Assembly: GCA_965248855.1 (NCBI GenBank)
Contig: CBDFKQ010000004.1
Location: 124,001 to 188,000, forward strand
Origin: CBDFKQ01 sp965248855
Lineage (GTDB): Bacteria; Bacteroidota; Bacteroidia; Cytophagales; 172606-1
DNA length: 64,000 nucleotides
Direction: 5' to 3'
Shown in pieces: positions 55,514 to 64,000 of the stretch. Under the pieces are notes generated by a model, which worked only from the letters and a program-made list of their open reading frames with translations, was not told the DNA's origin and searched no databases. The position numbers and the translations under genes were made by a program. Each line of letters starts with the position of its first letter. The stretch's first letter is position 1.

Positions 55514-55849
55514 TTAGCCCTTTCTAATTTTTTTATTTTGCCTGTCTAACTTCTTTTTTGCATGTAAGGCCCTTGCTTGAGCTTTGGCAGATTTCTTTTC
55601 TGCTTTTGCGGACCTGTTTGTAATTTTAGCTGCATGTTTTGTAGACCGTTTAAGTTTCTTTGAAGCTTTTGCTTCATCGTGATGCATTTTCTCTTTCTCT
55701 TTATTGTCTTTAATATTTTGTTCATTCACTTTTGTTTTGTCATTAACTGCTTTATTTTGATCATTTAAACTATCAGAAACAGTTTGTCCATACAATACAT
55801 GTCCTACAAACAAAGTTGATAGGATTAAAAACATTTTTAAAAATTTCAT
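55514..55849 (-). CDS. secreted small Lys/Ala-rich protein (111 aa), unknown
   Basis: A signal peptide (about residues 1-21, ending LYGQ) precedes a mature part of about 90 residues. The first third is acidic and Asn-rich (SDSLNDQNKAVNDKTKVNEQ), the rest has many Lys and Ala with few hydrophobic residues (SAKAEKKSAKAQARALHAKK), so a long single helix with a strongly basic face is likely. It has no recognised family. Such a composition could bind nucleic acid, LPS or peptidoglycan, but nothing in the context shows which. It is convergent with the TonB receptor. Confidence 0.75.
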   Translation of the reverse strand: MKFLKMFLILSTLFVGHVLYGQTVSDSLNDQNKAVNDKTKVNEQNIKDNKEKEKMHHDEAKASKKLKRSTKHAAKITNRSAKAEKKSAKAQARALHAKKKLDRQNKKIRKG

Positions 55850-55960
55850 TATTTTTTTGATTATGAGTTAATACTGTTAAGGAGTTTTTGTAAAAATTCA
55901 TTATATCATGTTTTATCATGATTTAAGTTTAACAAATTAAGTTGAGGGGAAGTTCTGGGA

Positions 55961-57577
55961 TTAGTCTGCAAGTTTTTCCACAGGAAAATAAATATTAAAA
56001 ACAGAGCCTATATTTGGTTGACCTTTGGCTGTAATAATACCACTGTGATTTTGAACGATTTTTTTACAAATAGCAAGACCAATTCCGGTTCCTTTATATT
56101 CTGATTTACCGTGCAAGCGTTGAAAAAGTTCAAATATTTTATGAGCATGCTCCTGTTCAAAGCCAATTCCATTATCTATAATACTTATTTGATAATATTT
56201 CCATTTTGGTTTTGCTTCTATTGAATTTATTTCTTTCCCATCTATAGTTTCACAAAATACATTTATAACCGGAGCCACATCCTTTTTACTGTATTTAACG
56301 GCATTGCCAATTATATTTTGAAACAATTGTTGAATTTGAATTGGTACTACAGCTAAAGCCGGTAATGATTGAGCCTCTATTGTTGCATTTGTTTCTTCAA
56401 TAATATCTGACAAGTAATTTTTTGCTTCTTGAAGAATATGGTTTAAATCTGTTACCTGAAGTTCAGTATCTGAAATACTTATCCGAGAATAATTTAATAA
56501 ATCATCTATCAAATTTTGCATGCGAGATGCTGCCGAAGTAATCCTTGAAAAGTAATCTTTAGTTTGATCTGAAAATGATTCCTTATCTTTTGCAAGTATG
56601 CGGGTGGTAAAAGATAAAATTTTACGTAATGGCTCTTGTAAATCATGACTTGCAACGTAACTAAATGAAGCAAGTTCTGTGTTAGTCCTTTCTAGAATTT
56701 CATTTTGCTGAACCAACCTTTGGTTCATTTCATCTAACAGGATTTTTGATTTTTTTTCTTCAGTAATATTTTTAGATGTGATGGTAATACCATTATTTAA
56801 TTTTACTATTGAACCACTAAACCAAATTTCTTCATTATTATATAAATAAGAGGTTTCATAATTATCAGGTTCTCCGGTAATAACGCATTTAACAAGGCGT
56901 TCAAAAATGCCATTTGTAAATAGCATTGGATAAGTTTCTCTTATGGTTTTACCTATTATTTCATCAGGTTGTAAGCCTGTAACACTGCTAAGTTGAATGT
57001 TATTATATAATATTTTAAAATCAATTATTTGATTATCCTTATCATATACAGCCTCGTAACATGAAATTATGTTTAGTGATGTATTCAGTATTGAATCAAG
57101 AAATGATTGTGAATCTTTTAATTCTGTGGTGCGGGTTAAAACTTCTTTTTCAAGTTCTTCAGAAAAGATTTTTTGTTCATGAATATCCGTACTTGTACCA
57201 ATCCACCTGCAAAAAGTTTCTGCTTCATCCATTTGGCATACCGCTTTTGTTAAGTGCCATCTGTATGAGCCATCGTATTTTAATAAACGATGTTCAATTT
57301 CAAAATCATTTTCGGTATCAAGGGATTTTTTCCAATCTATTAATATTTTTCCTAACTCTTCAGGATGGATTACCTTTACCCAACCTTCATCTTTAAGCTC
57401 TTCAAAAGGTTGTTTTGTATATTCATACCATGATTTGTTGAAGTAGTCTACAAACCCGTTTGCTTTCGCAGTCCAAACTTTTTGAGGTAAAACATCAGCA
57501 AGATTATTAAATTTTATTCCACTGCCTTCAGGTTCTTCAGGAGAATTAAAGTTAGATGTTTCATTACTTGAAGACAT
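55961..57577 (-). CDS. PAS-domain sensor histidine kinase, soluble
   Basis: The 538-residue protein has no membrane helix. It contains two PAS folds (about residues 25-135 with a PAC end GTSTDIHEQK, and about 155-275), a short coiled coil, then HisKA with His311 in YVASHDLQEPLRKIL and HATPase_c (NIIGNAVKYSKKDVAP, IIDNGIGFEQEHAHKI, GTGIGLAICKKIVQNHSG). The HDLQEPLRK phrase is typical of phytochrome-like and PAS kinases. Its partner, a single-domain regulator, is encoded 13 bp upstream in the same operon. Confidence 0.92.
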   Translation of the reverse strand: MSSSNETSNFNSPEEPEGSGIKFNNLADVLPQKVWTAKANGFVDYFNKSWYEYTKQPFEELKDEGWVKVIHPEELGKILIDWKKSLDTENDFEIEHRLLKYDGSYRWHLTKAVCQMDEAETFCRWIGTSTDIHEQKIFSEELEKEVLTRTTELKDSQSFLDSILNTSLNIISCYEAVYDKDNQIIDFKILYNNIQLSSVTGLQPDEIIGKTIRETYPMLFTNGIFERLVKCVITGEPDNYETSYLYNNEEIWFSGSIVKLNNGITITSKNITEEKKSKILLDEMNQRLVQQNEILERTNTELASFSYVASHDLQEPLRKILSFTTRILAKDKESFSDQTKDYFSRITSAASRMQNLIDDLLNYSRISISDTELQVTDLNHILQEAKNYLSDIIEETNATIEAQSLPALAVVPIQIQQLFQNIIGNAVKYSKKDVAPVINVFCETIDGKEINSIEAKPKWKYYQISIIDNGIGFEQEHAHKIFELFQRLHGKSEYKGTGIGLAICKKIVQNHSGIITAKGQPNIGSVFNIYFPVEKLAD

Positions 57578-57590
57578 AAGGCACTTTCAT

Positions 57591-58004
57591 TTAATTGATC
57601 TTTTTGAGCTTATTAAATATTTGTGCCAGCATGTTTGTTAAGGTATCTATACTTGTAGGTTTTTTAAGAAAATCAACTGCTCCCATCTTAAGTGTTTCCC
57701 GAACATCATTTGGATTTGAATGGGTTGATAACATAAAAACAGGTACGGAATTTAAGCGGTCAATCTTTTTAATTTCTAAGAGCGTCTCTTTTCCATTCAT
57801 TCCCGGCATATTCATGTCTAAAAAAACACAGTCAGGAATTAGGGACGTATCTTTATTAAATTTTTTAATGGCCTCCATACCATCTTTAGCAACAATACAC
57901 TTAATTGGTGGTGGCTTTGGCACGTCGGCAATAGCAAGATGAAATATTTCTTGGTCGTCTACATCGTCATCTATCAAAAAACACATTAATTCTTTAACAA
58001 CCAT
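57591..58004 (-). CDS. single-domain response regulator (Rcp1-like receiver)
   Basis: The 137-residue protein is a receiver domain alone. It has the acidic pocket in CFLIDDDVDDQEIF, the phospho-accepting Asp in CVFLDMNMPGMNG, the switch Ser/Thr in FMLSTHS and the Lys in DFLKKPTS. With no output domain, it is likely a shuttle or a phosphate sink like Rcp1, rather than a transcription factor. It begins the two-gene operon with the PAS kinase. Confidence 0.92.
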   Translation of the reverse strand: MVVKELMCFLIDDDVDDQEIFHLAIADVPKPPPIKCIVAKDGMEAIKKFNKDTSLIPDCVFLDMNMPGMNGKETLLEIKKIDRLNSVPVFMLSTHSNPNDVRETLKMGAVDFLKKPTSIDTLTNMLAQIFNKLKKIN

Positions 58005-58204
58005 GGTGAATTTTCGTTAATGTGTCCATTAAGAGAATAGGGGTAATTATTCAACAAAAATAGTTATTTATTTTTAATTTATGGTTTTAAGATTGTGAGA
58101 AGTAATAATAATATATTTCATTCTTTTTTATATTTCAAATTTAGTGTATGCTTTTTTAATAACTGTTAAACGATATTTTATGTTTAAAAATTCGATTTCA
58201 ATTA

Positions 58205-59092
58205 TTAAAATCCCATAGGATTTTCCGACAAAGTGGTGGGAACATGTAATTTTGTTCCTAATTCGGAATTTAACTTTTTTATCAGGTAAGCCGAAAGTAA
58301 TGGCGATGCTTTTTCAATATTTTGATGCACGAAAAAATATAAATTATTTAAACCTTCGTTTTTCCATTCTTTAATTCTTTCAAACCAGTCATCAAGGCGT
58401 TTATAATCAGTTATGTCATTTGCACCCACGTATCGCACAAAAGCATTTGAATTGGTTAATCTCATATGAAGTAAATCCCTTCGGCCGGCAGTATCTACAA
58501 TAATATTCGCAACATTATTATCTTCCAATAGCTTAAAGTATTGTTCAGCAATCTTTTTTTCTGCAAACCATTCAGCATTTCGCACCTCTACAGCCAAAGG
58601 AATATTTTTTGGAAATGCTTGGATAAAACCCTCTAACCTCATAAAATCTTTTGGTTTAAAATTATCATGAAGTTGTAAAAACACCGATCCAAGTTTTTCT
58701 TCAAAAAGGCAAATTGCATCACAGTAATCATCTGTTAATGTTTTCACGTCAATTAATCTCCTAAAATGACTGATTGAATTAGTTATTTTAGGGAAAAATT
58801 TAAAATCAGCAGGTGTTTTACTTTTCCAAAGTTCTACTTGTTCTTTTGTCGGTGCACCGTAAAAAGTAGCATTGAGTTCAATTGAATTAAACTGAGTGGA
58901 ATAATAACTCAGTTCGTCTTTATTTCCTTTTGGATAAAAATTTTTTAAATCGGTTTTATTCCACTTTGCACATCCAATATATATAGCCGTGTCTTTATCC
59001 TTTCCATGCTTTATAATTTTTTTATTTTCAGGGGCATCAGGGGGTAAAGTAAAATCGATACCACTTATATTATCAACCTTTCCAAACTGCAT
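58205..59092 (-). CDS. DUF72 domain protein
   Basis: The 295-residue soluble protein shows the DUF72 TIM-barrel-like pattern: AIYIGCAKWNKTDLKNFYP, YYSTQFNSIELNATFYGAPT, FKFFPKITNSISHFRRL, and LAVEVRNAEWF. The family is widespread and its function is not known. In the expected place for the C-terminal strand is LRYV-like FVRYVGAND. The gene is isolated, with 200 bp upstream towards the response regulator and 84 bp downstream to the cytidylyltransferase. Confidence 0.9.
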   Translation of the reverse strand: MQFGKVDNISGIDFTLPPDAPENKKIIKHGKDKDTAIYIGCAKWNKTDLKNFYPKGNKDELSYYSTQFNSIELNATFYGAPTKEQVELWKSKTPADFKFFPKITNSISHFRRLIDVKTLTDDYCDAICLFEEKLGSVFLQLHDNFKPKDFMRLEGFIQAFPKNIPLAVEVRNAEWFAEKKIAEQYFKLLEDNNVANIIVDTAGRRDLLHMRLTNSNAFVRYVGANDITDYKRLDDWFERIKEWKNEGLNNLYFFVHQNIEKASPLLSAYLIKKLNSELGTKLHVPTTLSENPMGF

Positions 59093-59176
59093 AGATATAA
59101 TAAATTTAGATTGAGTTTATAGTTTTCTAATTCTTAAAGTCTGAAAAATTAATTTATTTTTTCTTTAAGTAACATA

Positions 59177-59893
59177 TTATTTAACATTTATTACTATGCC
59201 AAACTTATAAAAGATAAAGTAAGCAGATCCTGTCATAATATAACTGTCAAAACGATCCAGAAAACCACCCTGACCCGGTAAATAATTACTAAAATCCTTT
59301 ATATTATTTAATCTTTTAAAATATGAGGCTAAGATATCTCCACTTAAAGAAAAAAAACAAGTAATAATACCCAAAATTATAGCCTTAATAATTGATATAT
59401 ATATTAATTCCTTTATTAAAATAGATGCGATAATGCACATTAAAATACCCCCAATAAGCCCTTCTACGGTTTTATTTTGACTAATTTTTGAAACAAGTTG
59501 ATTCTTACCAAATAACTGCCCGGATATTTGAGAAAAGCCATCAAAAACTGCAACCTGAATGTATATATAAAGTAGAATTATATTTGGCACATAATAAGAA
59601 AAGCTTAAATAAAGAAAAATTAAAAACGAATAGACAAAAATTAAAATTAAGTTGGGAGTATTATAACTTTTAATATTTTTTTTAATTTCAATAAGGCAAA
59701 CAAAAACAATAAATGATGAAAGCCGAGGGAAAAAATTATTTAAAATCGAAACAATTATAAGCCCTACAATTATTATATATGTTGTGTATTTTAACCATCG
59801 TTCTTTATTGGTCTTTTGATCGGTTTTTTTATTTGAAATAAACATCCCATAACAACCCAATAAAGAAAAGACTAACATGACAATCAAAAACAT
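59177..59893 (-). CDS. CdsA-like phosphatidate cytidylyltransferase, short form
   Basis: The 238-residue membrane protein has about seven helices. The C-terminal CTP-transferase signature is KRLNNIKDFSNYLPGQGG followed by LDRFDS. The usual PGHGG has Gln for His. The protein is shorter than the 260-285 residues common for CdsA, mainly at the N-terminus. CdsA makes CDP-diacylglycerol from phosphatidate and CTP. Its start overlaps the stop of the CDP-alcohol phosphatidyltransferase by one base, so the pair could run a dedicated CDP-lipid pathway. Confidence 0.82.
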   Translation of the reverse strand: MFLIVMLVFSLLGCYGMFISNKKTDQKTNKERWLKYTTYIIIVGLIIVSILNNFFPRLSSFIVFVCLIEIKKNIKSYNTPNLILIFVYSFLIFLYLSFSYYVPNIILLYIYIQVAVFDGFSQISGQLFGKNQLVSKISQNKTVEGLIGGILMCIIASILIKELIYISIIKAIILGIITCFFSLSGDILASYFKRLNNIKDFSNYLPGQGGFLDRFDSYIMTGSAYFIFYKFGIVINVK

Positions 59894-60489
59894 TATAGAT
59901 TTTTATTTAAGTTTTTGATAATCCAATAAAGCCCTTTAACATTTGTTTTTGGTGTTTTTAATAAGGTAATGATAATAATTTCTTCAATACAGGCGAGAGT
60001 GCCCCAAATTAAAGAAAAATAAAAAAACCTGTAATTAAAACCAAAAACAAATAATGAAACAATAAAACCCCCTTGAAAATATCCGGTAAGTTTAAACATA
60101 TATGTATGCAAACCGATAATACCTTTAAATTTTACAAAAACATATAAATATGAAATTAACCAAACAGAAAAGAAAATAATTAACATCACTAAATGTGTTT
60201 TTATATAATTCCATTTAAAAACATAAATAGCAAAAAATGCAAGAATATAAGTTCCAAGATCAGCCCACGAATCTAGTTTTGCTCCAATATCTGTTTGCAT
60301 TTTAAAAACTCTCGCTATCCACCCATCTAAAATATCTGTGATAAGACTTATTGTAATAAAAATTGAAAACGAAAATTCATTTTTTATTACAATCAAGTAT
60401 AAGATAACCGGAAAAATCAATTTTCTGTATAAGGATAAAACATTAGGTATTGTCCAAAAAGAATTTTCTTTTCTATGATTAATAAACAT
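59893..60489 (-). CDS. CDP-alcohol phosphatidyltransferase family protein
   Basis: The 198-residue membrane enzyme has the full family signature, D-G-x2-A-R-x8-G-x3-D-x3-D, in DGWIARVFKMQTDIGAKLDS and the following Trp-Ala-Asp. It exchanges CMP of a CDP-linked lipid for an alcohol such as glycerol-phosphate, serine or inositol. Which alcohol is used is not visible. The translation start is at 60489; the next gene overlaps by one base. Its gene context with CdsA-like supports phospholipid head-group synthesis. Confidence 0.85.
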   Translation of the reverse strand: MFINHRKENSFWTIPNVLSLYRKLIFPVILYLIVIKNEFSFSIFITISLITDILDGWIARVFKMQTDIGAKLDSWADLGTYILAFFAIYVFKWNYIKTHLVMLIIFFSVWLISYLYVFVKFKGIIGLHTYMFKLTGYFQGGFIVSLFVFGFNYRFFYFSLIWGTLACIEEIIIITLLKTPKTNVKGLYWIIKNLNKNL

Positions 60490-60780
60490 TTATTTAGGTT
60501 TTGTTCGAATCATTTTAATATTTAATAACTACTTTTTAATATATCCGTGTAAAAATAGTTACCTCTATAACAGTTAATAGAATAAAGTTAAAATGCAAAG
60601 AGAAAATGAACAGAATTACGTTTGAATTCATCTCTCCAAGAAAAAAAATCTGCCAGTTTATTTTTAACAAAATAGAATATAATAAAATACTAAACTCTCA
60701 AAGTTTATAAATTAATGATGGAACTGTTATTGTATGATTATTATTATTGATTTATAACAATTTAATTGAGAACCGGCACC

Positions 60781-61929
60781 ATGGAAGACGAAGAAATAGA
60801 AAATTCAGAAATTGCACAAAATAAATTAAAATTGGAAAGTTCACTTTTTTTCAAGATTATGCTTGAAAATGCAACTTCAACATCTGTTTTAATATTAGAT
60901 AAAAAAGGTATCATATTAAATATAAATTTTGCCTTTCAAAAACATTTCGGTTATTCAAAAAACGATATTATTGGTAAAAATTTTTCATTCCTATTTATTG
61001 AAGAAGATCAAACAAAAGAATTACCTCAAAAAGAAATAGAAAGTGCCATTATTAATGGCTCTGCACTTGATAATAATTATATTCTTCATAAAGATGGCTC
61101 TCAAATATGGGTAAGTGGGGAAAGTATATATACTAAAGATGACCAGGGACAGGAGTTTTTAATGAAAATTATTCAGGACATTAATAAACAAAAATTATTG
61201 GAGGATGAATTAAAACAGAAAAATGAAGATCAAAAAAAAGTCATAAACGATAGAAATACTTTTGTATACACCGCTTCTCATGATCTTATGGCTCCAATTA
61301 ATAATATTGAAGGTTTAATAAAATTTTTAGAACCGGATTTGCCTTCGGATGGAGAACCAAAGTTTCTGATTGATACCATTTATTCCGCAATTAATAAATT
61401 TAGGCATACGTTAAGGGAATTATCATTCATTGGGAGACAACAGGATCAGGAAAATATTAAAATAATTGACGATAATATTGAATTTATAAAAGTATATGAA
61501 GATGTTTTAATTCAACTCAATCGTGAAATAAAATCTTCCGGTGCTCAAATTACATCAGATTTTGAAAACGCTCCGGTTGTTAAATTTTTGAATAAAAATC
61601 TTAAAAGTATTATTTTAAATTTATTATCAAATGCAATAAAATACAGCTCGCCCGATAGAAAGCCTCTGATATCAATAACAACAGAACAATTTAATGATAA
61701 ATACATTTTATTATCTGTTAAAGACAATGGAATTGGAATGAAAGAAGGAAGTAAAGATGTAGTATTTGAAATGTATGGAAGGTTACACACACACGTAGAA
61801 GGAACAGGGGTTGGAATGGCAATGGTAAAAAGAATAGTCGAAAATGCAGGAGGTAAAATTGATTTGGAAAGTGAGGAAGGAGTAGGAAGCACATTTAAAA
61901 TTTATTTCGCCAATAAAGTAATCTTATAA
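60781..61929 (+). CDS. PAS-domain sensor histidine kinase, soluble
   Basis: The 382-residue protein has one PAS domain (about residues 30-145: ILDKKGIILNINFAFQKHFG, then HKDGSQIWVSGESIY and MKIIQDINKQK) and a HisKA domain with His167 in YTASHDLMAPINNIEG. An HATPase_c follows: NLLSNAIKYSSPDRKP, VKDNGIGMKEGS, GTGVGMAMVKRIVENAGG. The ATG at 60781 was chosen over the TTG at 60766, which would only add five residues. No response regulator gene is near, so it is an orphan kinase. It resembles the soluble PAS kinase at 55961-57577. Confidence 0.9.
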   Translation: MEDEEIENSEIAQNKLKLESSLFFKIMLENATSTSVLILDKKGIILNINFAFQKHFGYSKNDIIGKNFSFLFIEEDQTKELPQKEIESAIINGSALDNNYILHKDGSQIWVSGESIYTKDDQGQEFLMKIIQDINKQKLLEDELKQKNEDQKKVINDRNTFVYTASHDLMAPINNIEGLIKFLEPDLPSDGEPKFLIDTIYSAINKFRHTLRELSFIGRQQDQENIKIIDDNIEFIKVYEDVLIQLNREIKSSGAQITSDFENAPVVKFLNKNLKSIILNLLSNAIKYSSPDRKPLISITTEQFNDKYILLSVKDNGIGMKEGSKDVVFEMYGRLHTHVEGTGVGMAMVKRIVENAGGKIDLESEEGVGSTFKIYFANKVIL

Positions 61930-61938
61930 AAATAAATT

Positions 61939-61975
61939 AAAATTATCGTTTTATCAATATTAGTATACTCGTAAA
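61939..61975. repeat. dispersed intergenic motif, copy 3
   Basis: TTTATCAATATTAGTATACT followed by CGTAAATATT matches the other copies. It lies between the convergent PAS kinase and NlpC/P60 genes. Confidence 0.35.
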
Positions 61976-61995
61976 TATTAAAAAAAAATAAATAA

Positions 61996-62571
61996 TTATT
62001 CAATCATACGTTTTAATCCAAAGTACCTCTTAATATAATTAGGTTCAAGGAATTCAAATTTTACACAATATTCTTTACCGGATGATGAATGAATAAATCT
62101 GGTTTTTTCACCAAATTTTGAAATAACAATACCTACGTGGCCAATTGCTTTGGATGCAGTAGAAGTAAAAAAAATCACATCCCCTTCCCTCGCATCTCTT
62201 AACTCTATATTTTTGCCTTGCTTATACATATAAGAAGCAGAAGTGTAAAGATGGATATTGTATTTTCGGAAAACATACGATACATAACCTGCACAATCAA
62301 AGCCAATGGGGTTTTGACCGGCAAATTTATATTTTAATCCTAAAAATTTTTCTGCGAATTTTATAATATCGATTCGTAATTTTTCTGAGCTGTCAGCACT
62401 GACTTTTATAGGTTCTGTAGAAAGGTTAAATTGAGAATTTTTTGAAACCGGGATATAATTTTTATGCCTGAATTTTGGATGCTGTTTAGCAATTGTTTTA
62501 TTATTCTGTGCACTACAGAGAAAGAAATTTGTAAAGAATAAACAAAATGTAATCAAAAATAGATTTTTCAT
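61996..62571 (-). CDS. NlpC/P60 (C40) cell-wall peptidase
   Basis: The 191-residue secreted protein has a signal peptide of about 22 residues (…CSAQ) and then an NlpC/P60 domain from about residue 65. The catalytic Cys93 is in GFDCAGYVSYVF, His145 in IGHVGIVI, and the third residue is His161 in FIHSSSGKEY, so the Cys-His-His triad is complete. Such enzymes cut gamma-D-glutamyl-diamino-acid bonds in peptidoglycan stem peptides. An unassigned basic linker lies between signal and domain. It is 12 bp downstream of the permease gene in the same direction. Confidence 0.92.
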   Translation of the reverse strand: MKNLFLITFCLFFTNFFLCSAQNNKTIAKQHPKFRHKNYIPVSKNSQFNLSTEPIKVSADSSEKLRIDIIKFAEKFLGLKYKFAGQNPIGFDCAGYVSYVFRKYNIHLYTSASYMYKQGKNIELRDAREGDVIFFTSTASKAIGHVGIVISKFGEKTRFIHSSSGKEYCVKFEFLEPNYIKRYFGLKRMIE

Positions 62572-62583
62572 ATCCGCGGCCTA

Positions 62584-64000
62584 TTATTCAGCAACAGCTA
62601 ATTTACTTTTTCTATAACCATATCCAAAATAAATAGCGAAACCAATCATACACCAAACAATGAACCTTAGCCAGTTATCACTCCCAAGCTCTGTCATTAA
62701 AAAGAAATTAATTAAAACACCGGCAACCGGTATTAATGATAAATTCTTTTTTAAACTTATTATGGATAACCAGGCCCAAAATAAAAAAAAGGTTAATTTA
62801 AGTAAAACATCAGCCCATTTTTCGCCTGTTATTATTTCATGCTTCCAGACTAAAAGCGTTTCCGGTGATTTAAAAATTAAAAATAAAATTGCACACAATA
62901 AAAGCAACCCCACTATATACTTTCCGTTTACATAAGGTACTTTAAATTTCGATTCTACCTTTCTTTCATCAAGCATAAGTACACCGCCGCATACCAATGA
63001 AAATGCGAAAAGGGTACCAATTGCTGTTAAATCAGTTACATAAGCCTGATCTAAAAATAATGCAGGGATACCAACCAATACACCAGTAATAATGGTTGAA
63101 AAAGAAGGGGTTTTAAATTTGGGATGAATCTTTCCAAAAATCTTCGGTAATAAACCATCACGGCTCATAACCATCCAAATTCTTGGTTGGCCAATCTGAT
63201 AAGCAAGTAAGGCACTTGTTGTTGCAATAACTGCCCCTACAGAAACAATACCGGCAATTACATTCATGTTTACTTTTTGAAAAATATATGCCAGTGGGTC
63301 GCCAACGCGTAATTCTTTATAACTTACCATACCGGTCATAATCAAAACTGTAGTTATGTATAATATGGTGCAGATTAAAAGTGCATTCATCATTGATTTT
63401 GGAATATCTCTTTGTGGATTTTTACATTCTTCAGCGGTGGTTGAAATAGAGTCGAAACCAATATAAGCAAAACTTACTGCTGCCACTCCTGCCATTACTC
63501 CGCTTAAGCCATTGGGAGCGAAAGGTATCCAATGCTCGGGTTTAACGAAAAATGCCCCGGCTACAACCACCAATAAAATGGCCATAAGTTTTAGAATAAC
63601 TAAAACGTTATTTATATTTTTTGATTCCTTAATGCCTCTGTAAACTAAACTTGTTATTCCGATTGTAATTAGAAGTGCGGGTAAATCAATAATAAATTTT
63701 ATTCCTCCAATTAGAGGTGCATTTTCCCATACTGCTTTCATTACTTTTAATGACTCCGGTAAAGTTTCTCCTTTTGCTATTAATGCCAATGAATCATCAT
63801 AACCATTTTTTGCAGTGAGGTAGCCATTGCTTAAATAACCGGGAATATGGAAATTTAAACCTTCCAGCAAAGTTGTAAAATAATCTGACCACGAAATAGC
63901 CACTGTTACATTTGAAATTGCATATTCCAACACTAAATTCCATCCTAAAATCCAAGCCACTATTTCACCAAGACTATTATATGCATATGTATATGCACTG
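62584..64000 (-). CDS. APC-family amino acid permease, N-terminus cut by window edge
   Basis: The C-terminal 472 residues of a minus-strand gene are visible; the start lies beyond the right edge. The earliest residues, AYTYAYNSLGEIVAWILGWN, match the third-helix region of APC permeases (usually YAYVSLGE), so only about 90 residues are missing. Eleven or so helices follow, with the conserved FAYIGFDSISTTAEECKNPQ segment. That sequence is typical of cationic amino-acid transporters (CAT-like). It exchanges or imports amino acids; the substrate is inferred, not shown. Confidence 0.9.
   Translation of the reverse strand, partial: SAYTYAYNSLGEIVAWILGWNLVLEYAISNVTVAISWSDYFTTLLEGLNFHIPGYLSNGYLTAKNGYDDSLALIAKGETLPESLKVMKAVWENAPLIGGIKFIIDLPALLITIGITSLVYRGIKESKNINNVLVILKLMAILLVVVAGAFFVKPEHWIPFAPNGLSGVMAGVAAVSFAYIGFDSISTTAEECKNPQRDIPKSMMNALLICTILYITTVLIMTGMVSYKELRVGDPLAYIFQKVNMNVIAGIVSVGAVIATTSALLAYQIGQPRIWMVMSRDGLLPKIFGKIHPKFKTPSFSTIITGVLVGIPALFLDQAYVTDLTAIGTLFAFSLVCGGVLMLDERKVESKFKVPYVNGKYIVGLLLLCAILFLIFKSPETLLVWKHEIITGEKWADVLLKLTFFLFWAWLSIISLKKNLSLIPVAGVLINFFLMTELGSDNWLRFIVWCMIGFAIYFGYGYRKSKLAVAE

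Noticed and set aside
1..64000. CRISPR array, prophage, rRNA or complete insertion sequence
   Set aside because: No regularly spaced direct repeats, phage structural genes, transposase genes or rRNA were found on either strand.

Overview
The window is about 64 kb of AT-rich chromosomal DNA from a member of the Bacteroidota. The signs are a complete type IX secretion core (PorP/SprF, GldK, GldL, GldM, GldN), an OmpA protein with the PorE domain layout, the bacillithiol enzyme BshC, DUF4271 next to hemD, a Bacteroidota-style TonB receptor, and promoters of the TTTG-N19-TAnnTTTG type (a perfect copy sits before tRNA-Arg). The gene content would suit the Chitinophagales, but I cannot fix the family from sequence alone.

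Layout. 1-7.0 kb: a cut SRPBCC/AHSA1 gene, an RND/MMPL exporter, a tiny lipoprotein, then minus-strand 5-formyl-THF cyclo-ligase, BshC and chorismate mutase-prephenate dehydratase. 7.0-8.0 kb: a gap holding a CRP-like palindrome, two doubtful small ORFs and a MITE-like element with 12-bp terminal inverted repeats, a 9-bp flanking direct repeat and two internal hairpins. 8.0-16.6 kb: PorE-like OmpA protein, HemW, an Omp85/BamA-like protein, a WecA/MraY-type sugar-phosphate transferase, DUF4271 and HemD. 16.7-22.5 kb: the T9SS operon porP/sprF-gldK-gldL-gldM-gldN, closed by a bidirectional terminator against murG. 24-33.3 kb: GNAT protein, methyltransferase, HAMP histidine kinase, a D-lactate dehydrogenase-type FAD/Fe-S fusion, an alanine/saccharopine dehydrogenase-like enzyme, an enoyl-CoA hydratase and tRNA-Arg(ACG).

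33.7-53.1 kb is a surface-polysaccharide locus, all on the plus strand. It begins with a Wzm/Wzt-type ABC exporter whose ATPase carries a C-terminal carbohydrate-binding-type domain. Next come a methyltransferase, a formyltransferase, a WecE-type aminotransferase and a WecF-type (GT56) transferase, which look like a pathway for a 4-amino-4,6-dideoxyhexose. A glycosyltransferase-methyltransferase fusion, further methyltransferases and glycosyltransferases, an FdtA/FdtB pair for a 3-amino-3,6-dideoxyhexose, a CDP-paratose-epimerase-like SDR and an acyltransferase follow. rmlA/rmlB and a dedicated N-acetyltransferase are not in the window, so the single formyltransferase is the only visible N-acyl donor enzyme for two amino-sugar routes.

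53.2-64 kb: TonB-dependent receptor, a lysine/alanine-rich secreted small protein, a PAS histidine kinase with a single-domain response regulator, DUF72, an overlapping CdsA/CDP-alcohol phosphatidyltransferase pair, a second PAS kinase, an NlpC/P60 hydrolase and an APC-family permease cut by the right edge. No CRISPR array, rRNA or phage was seen.
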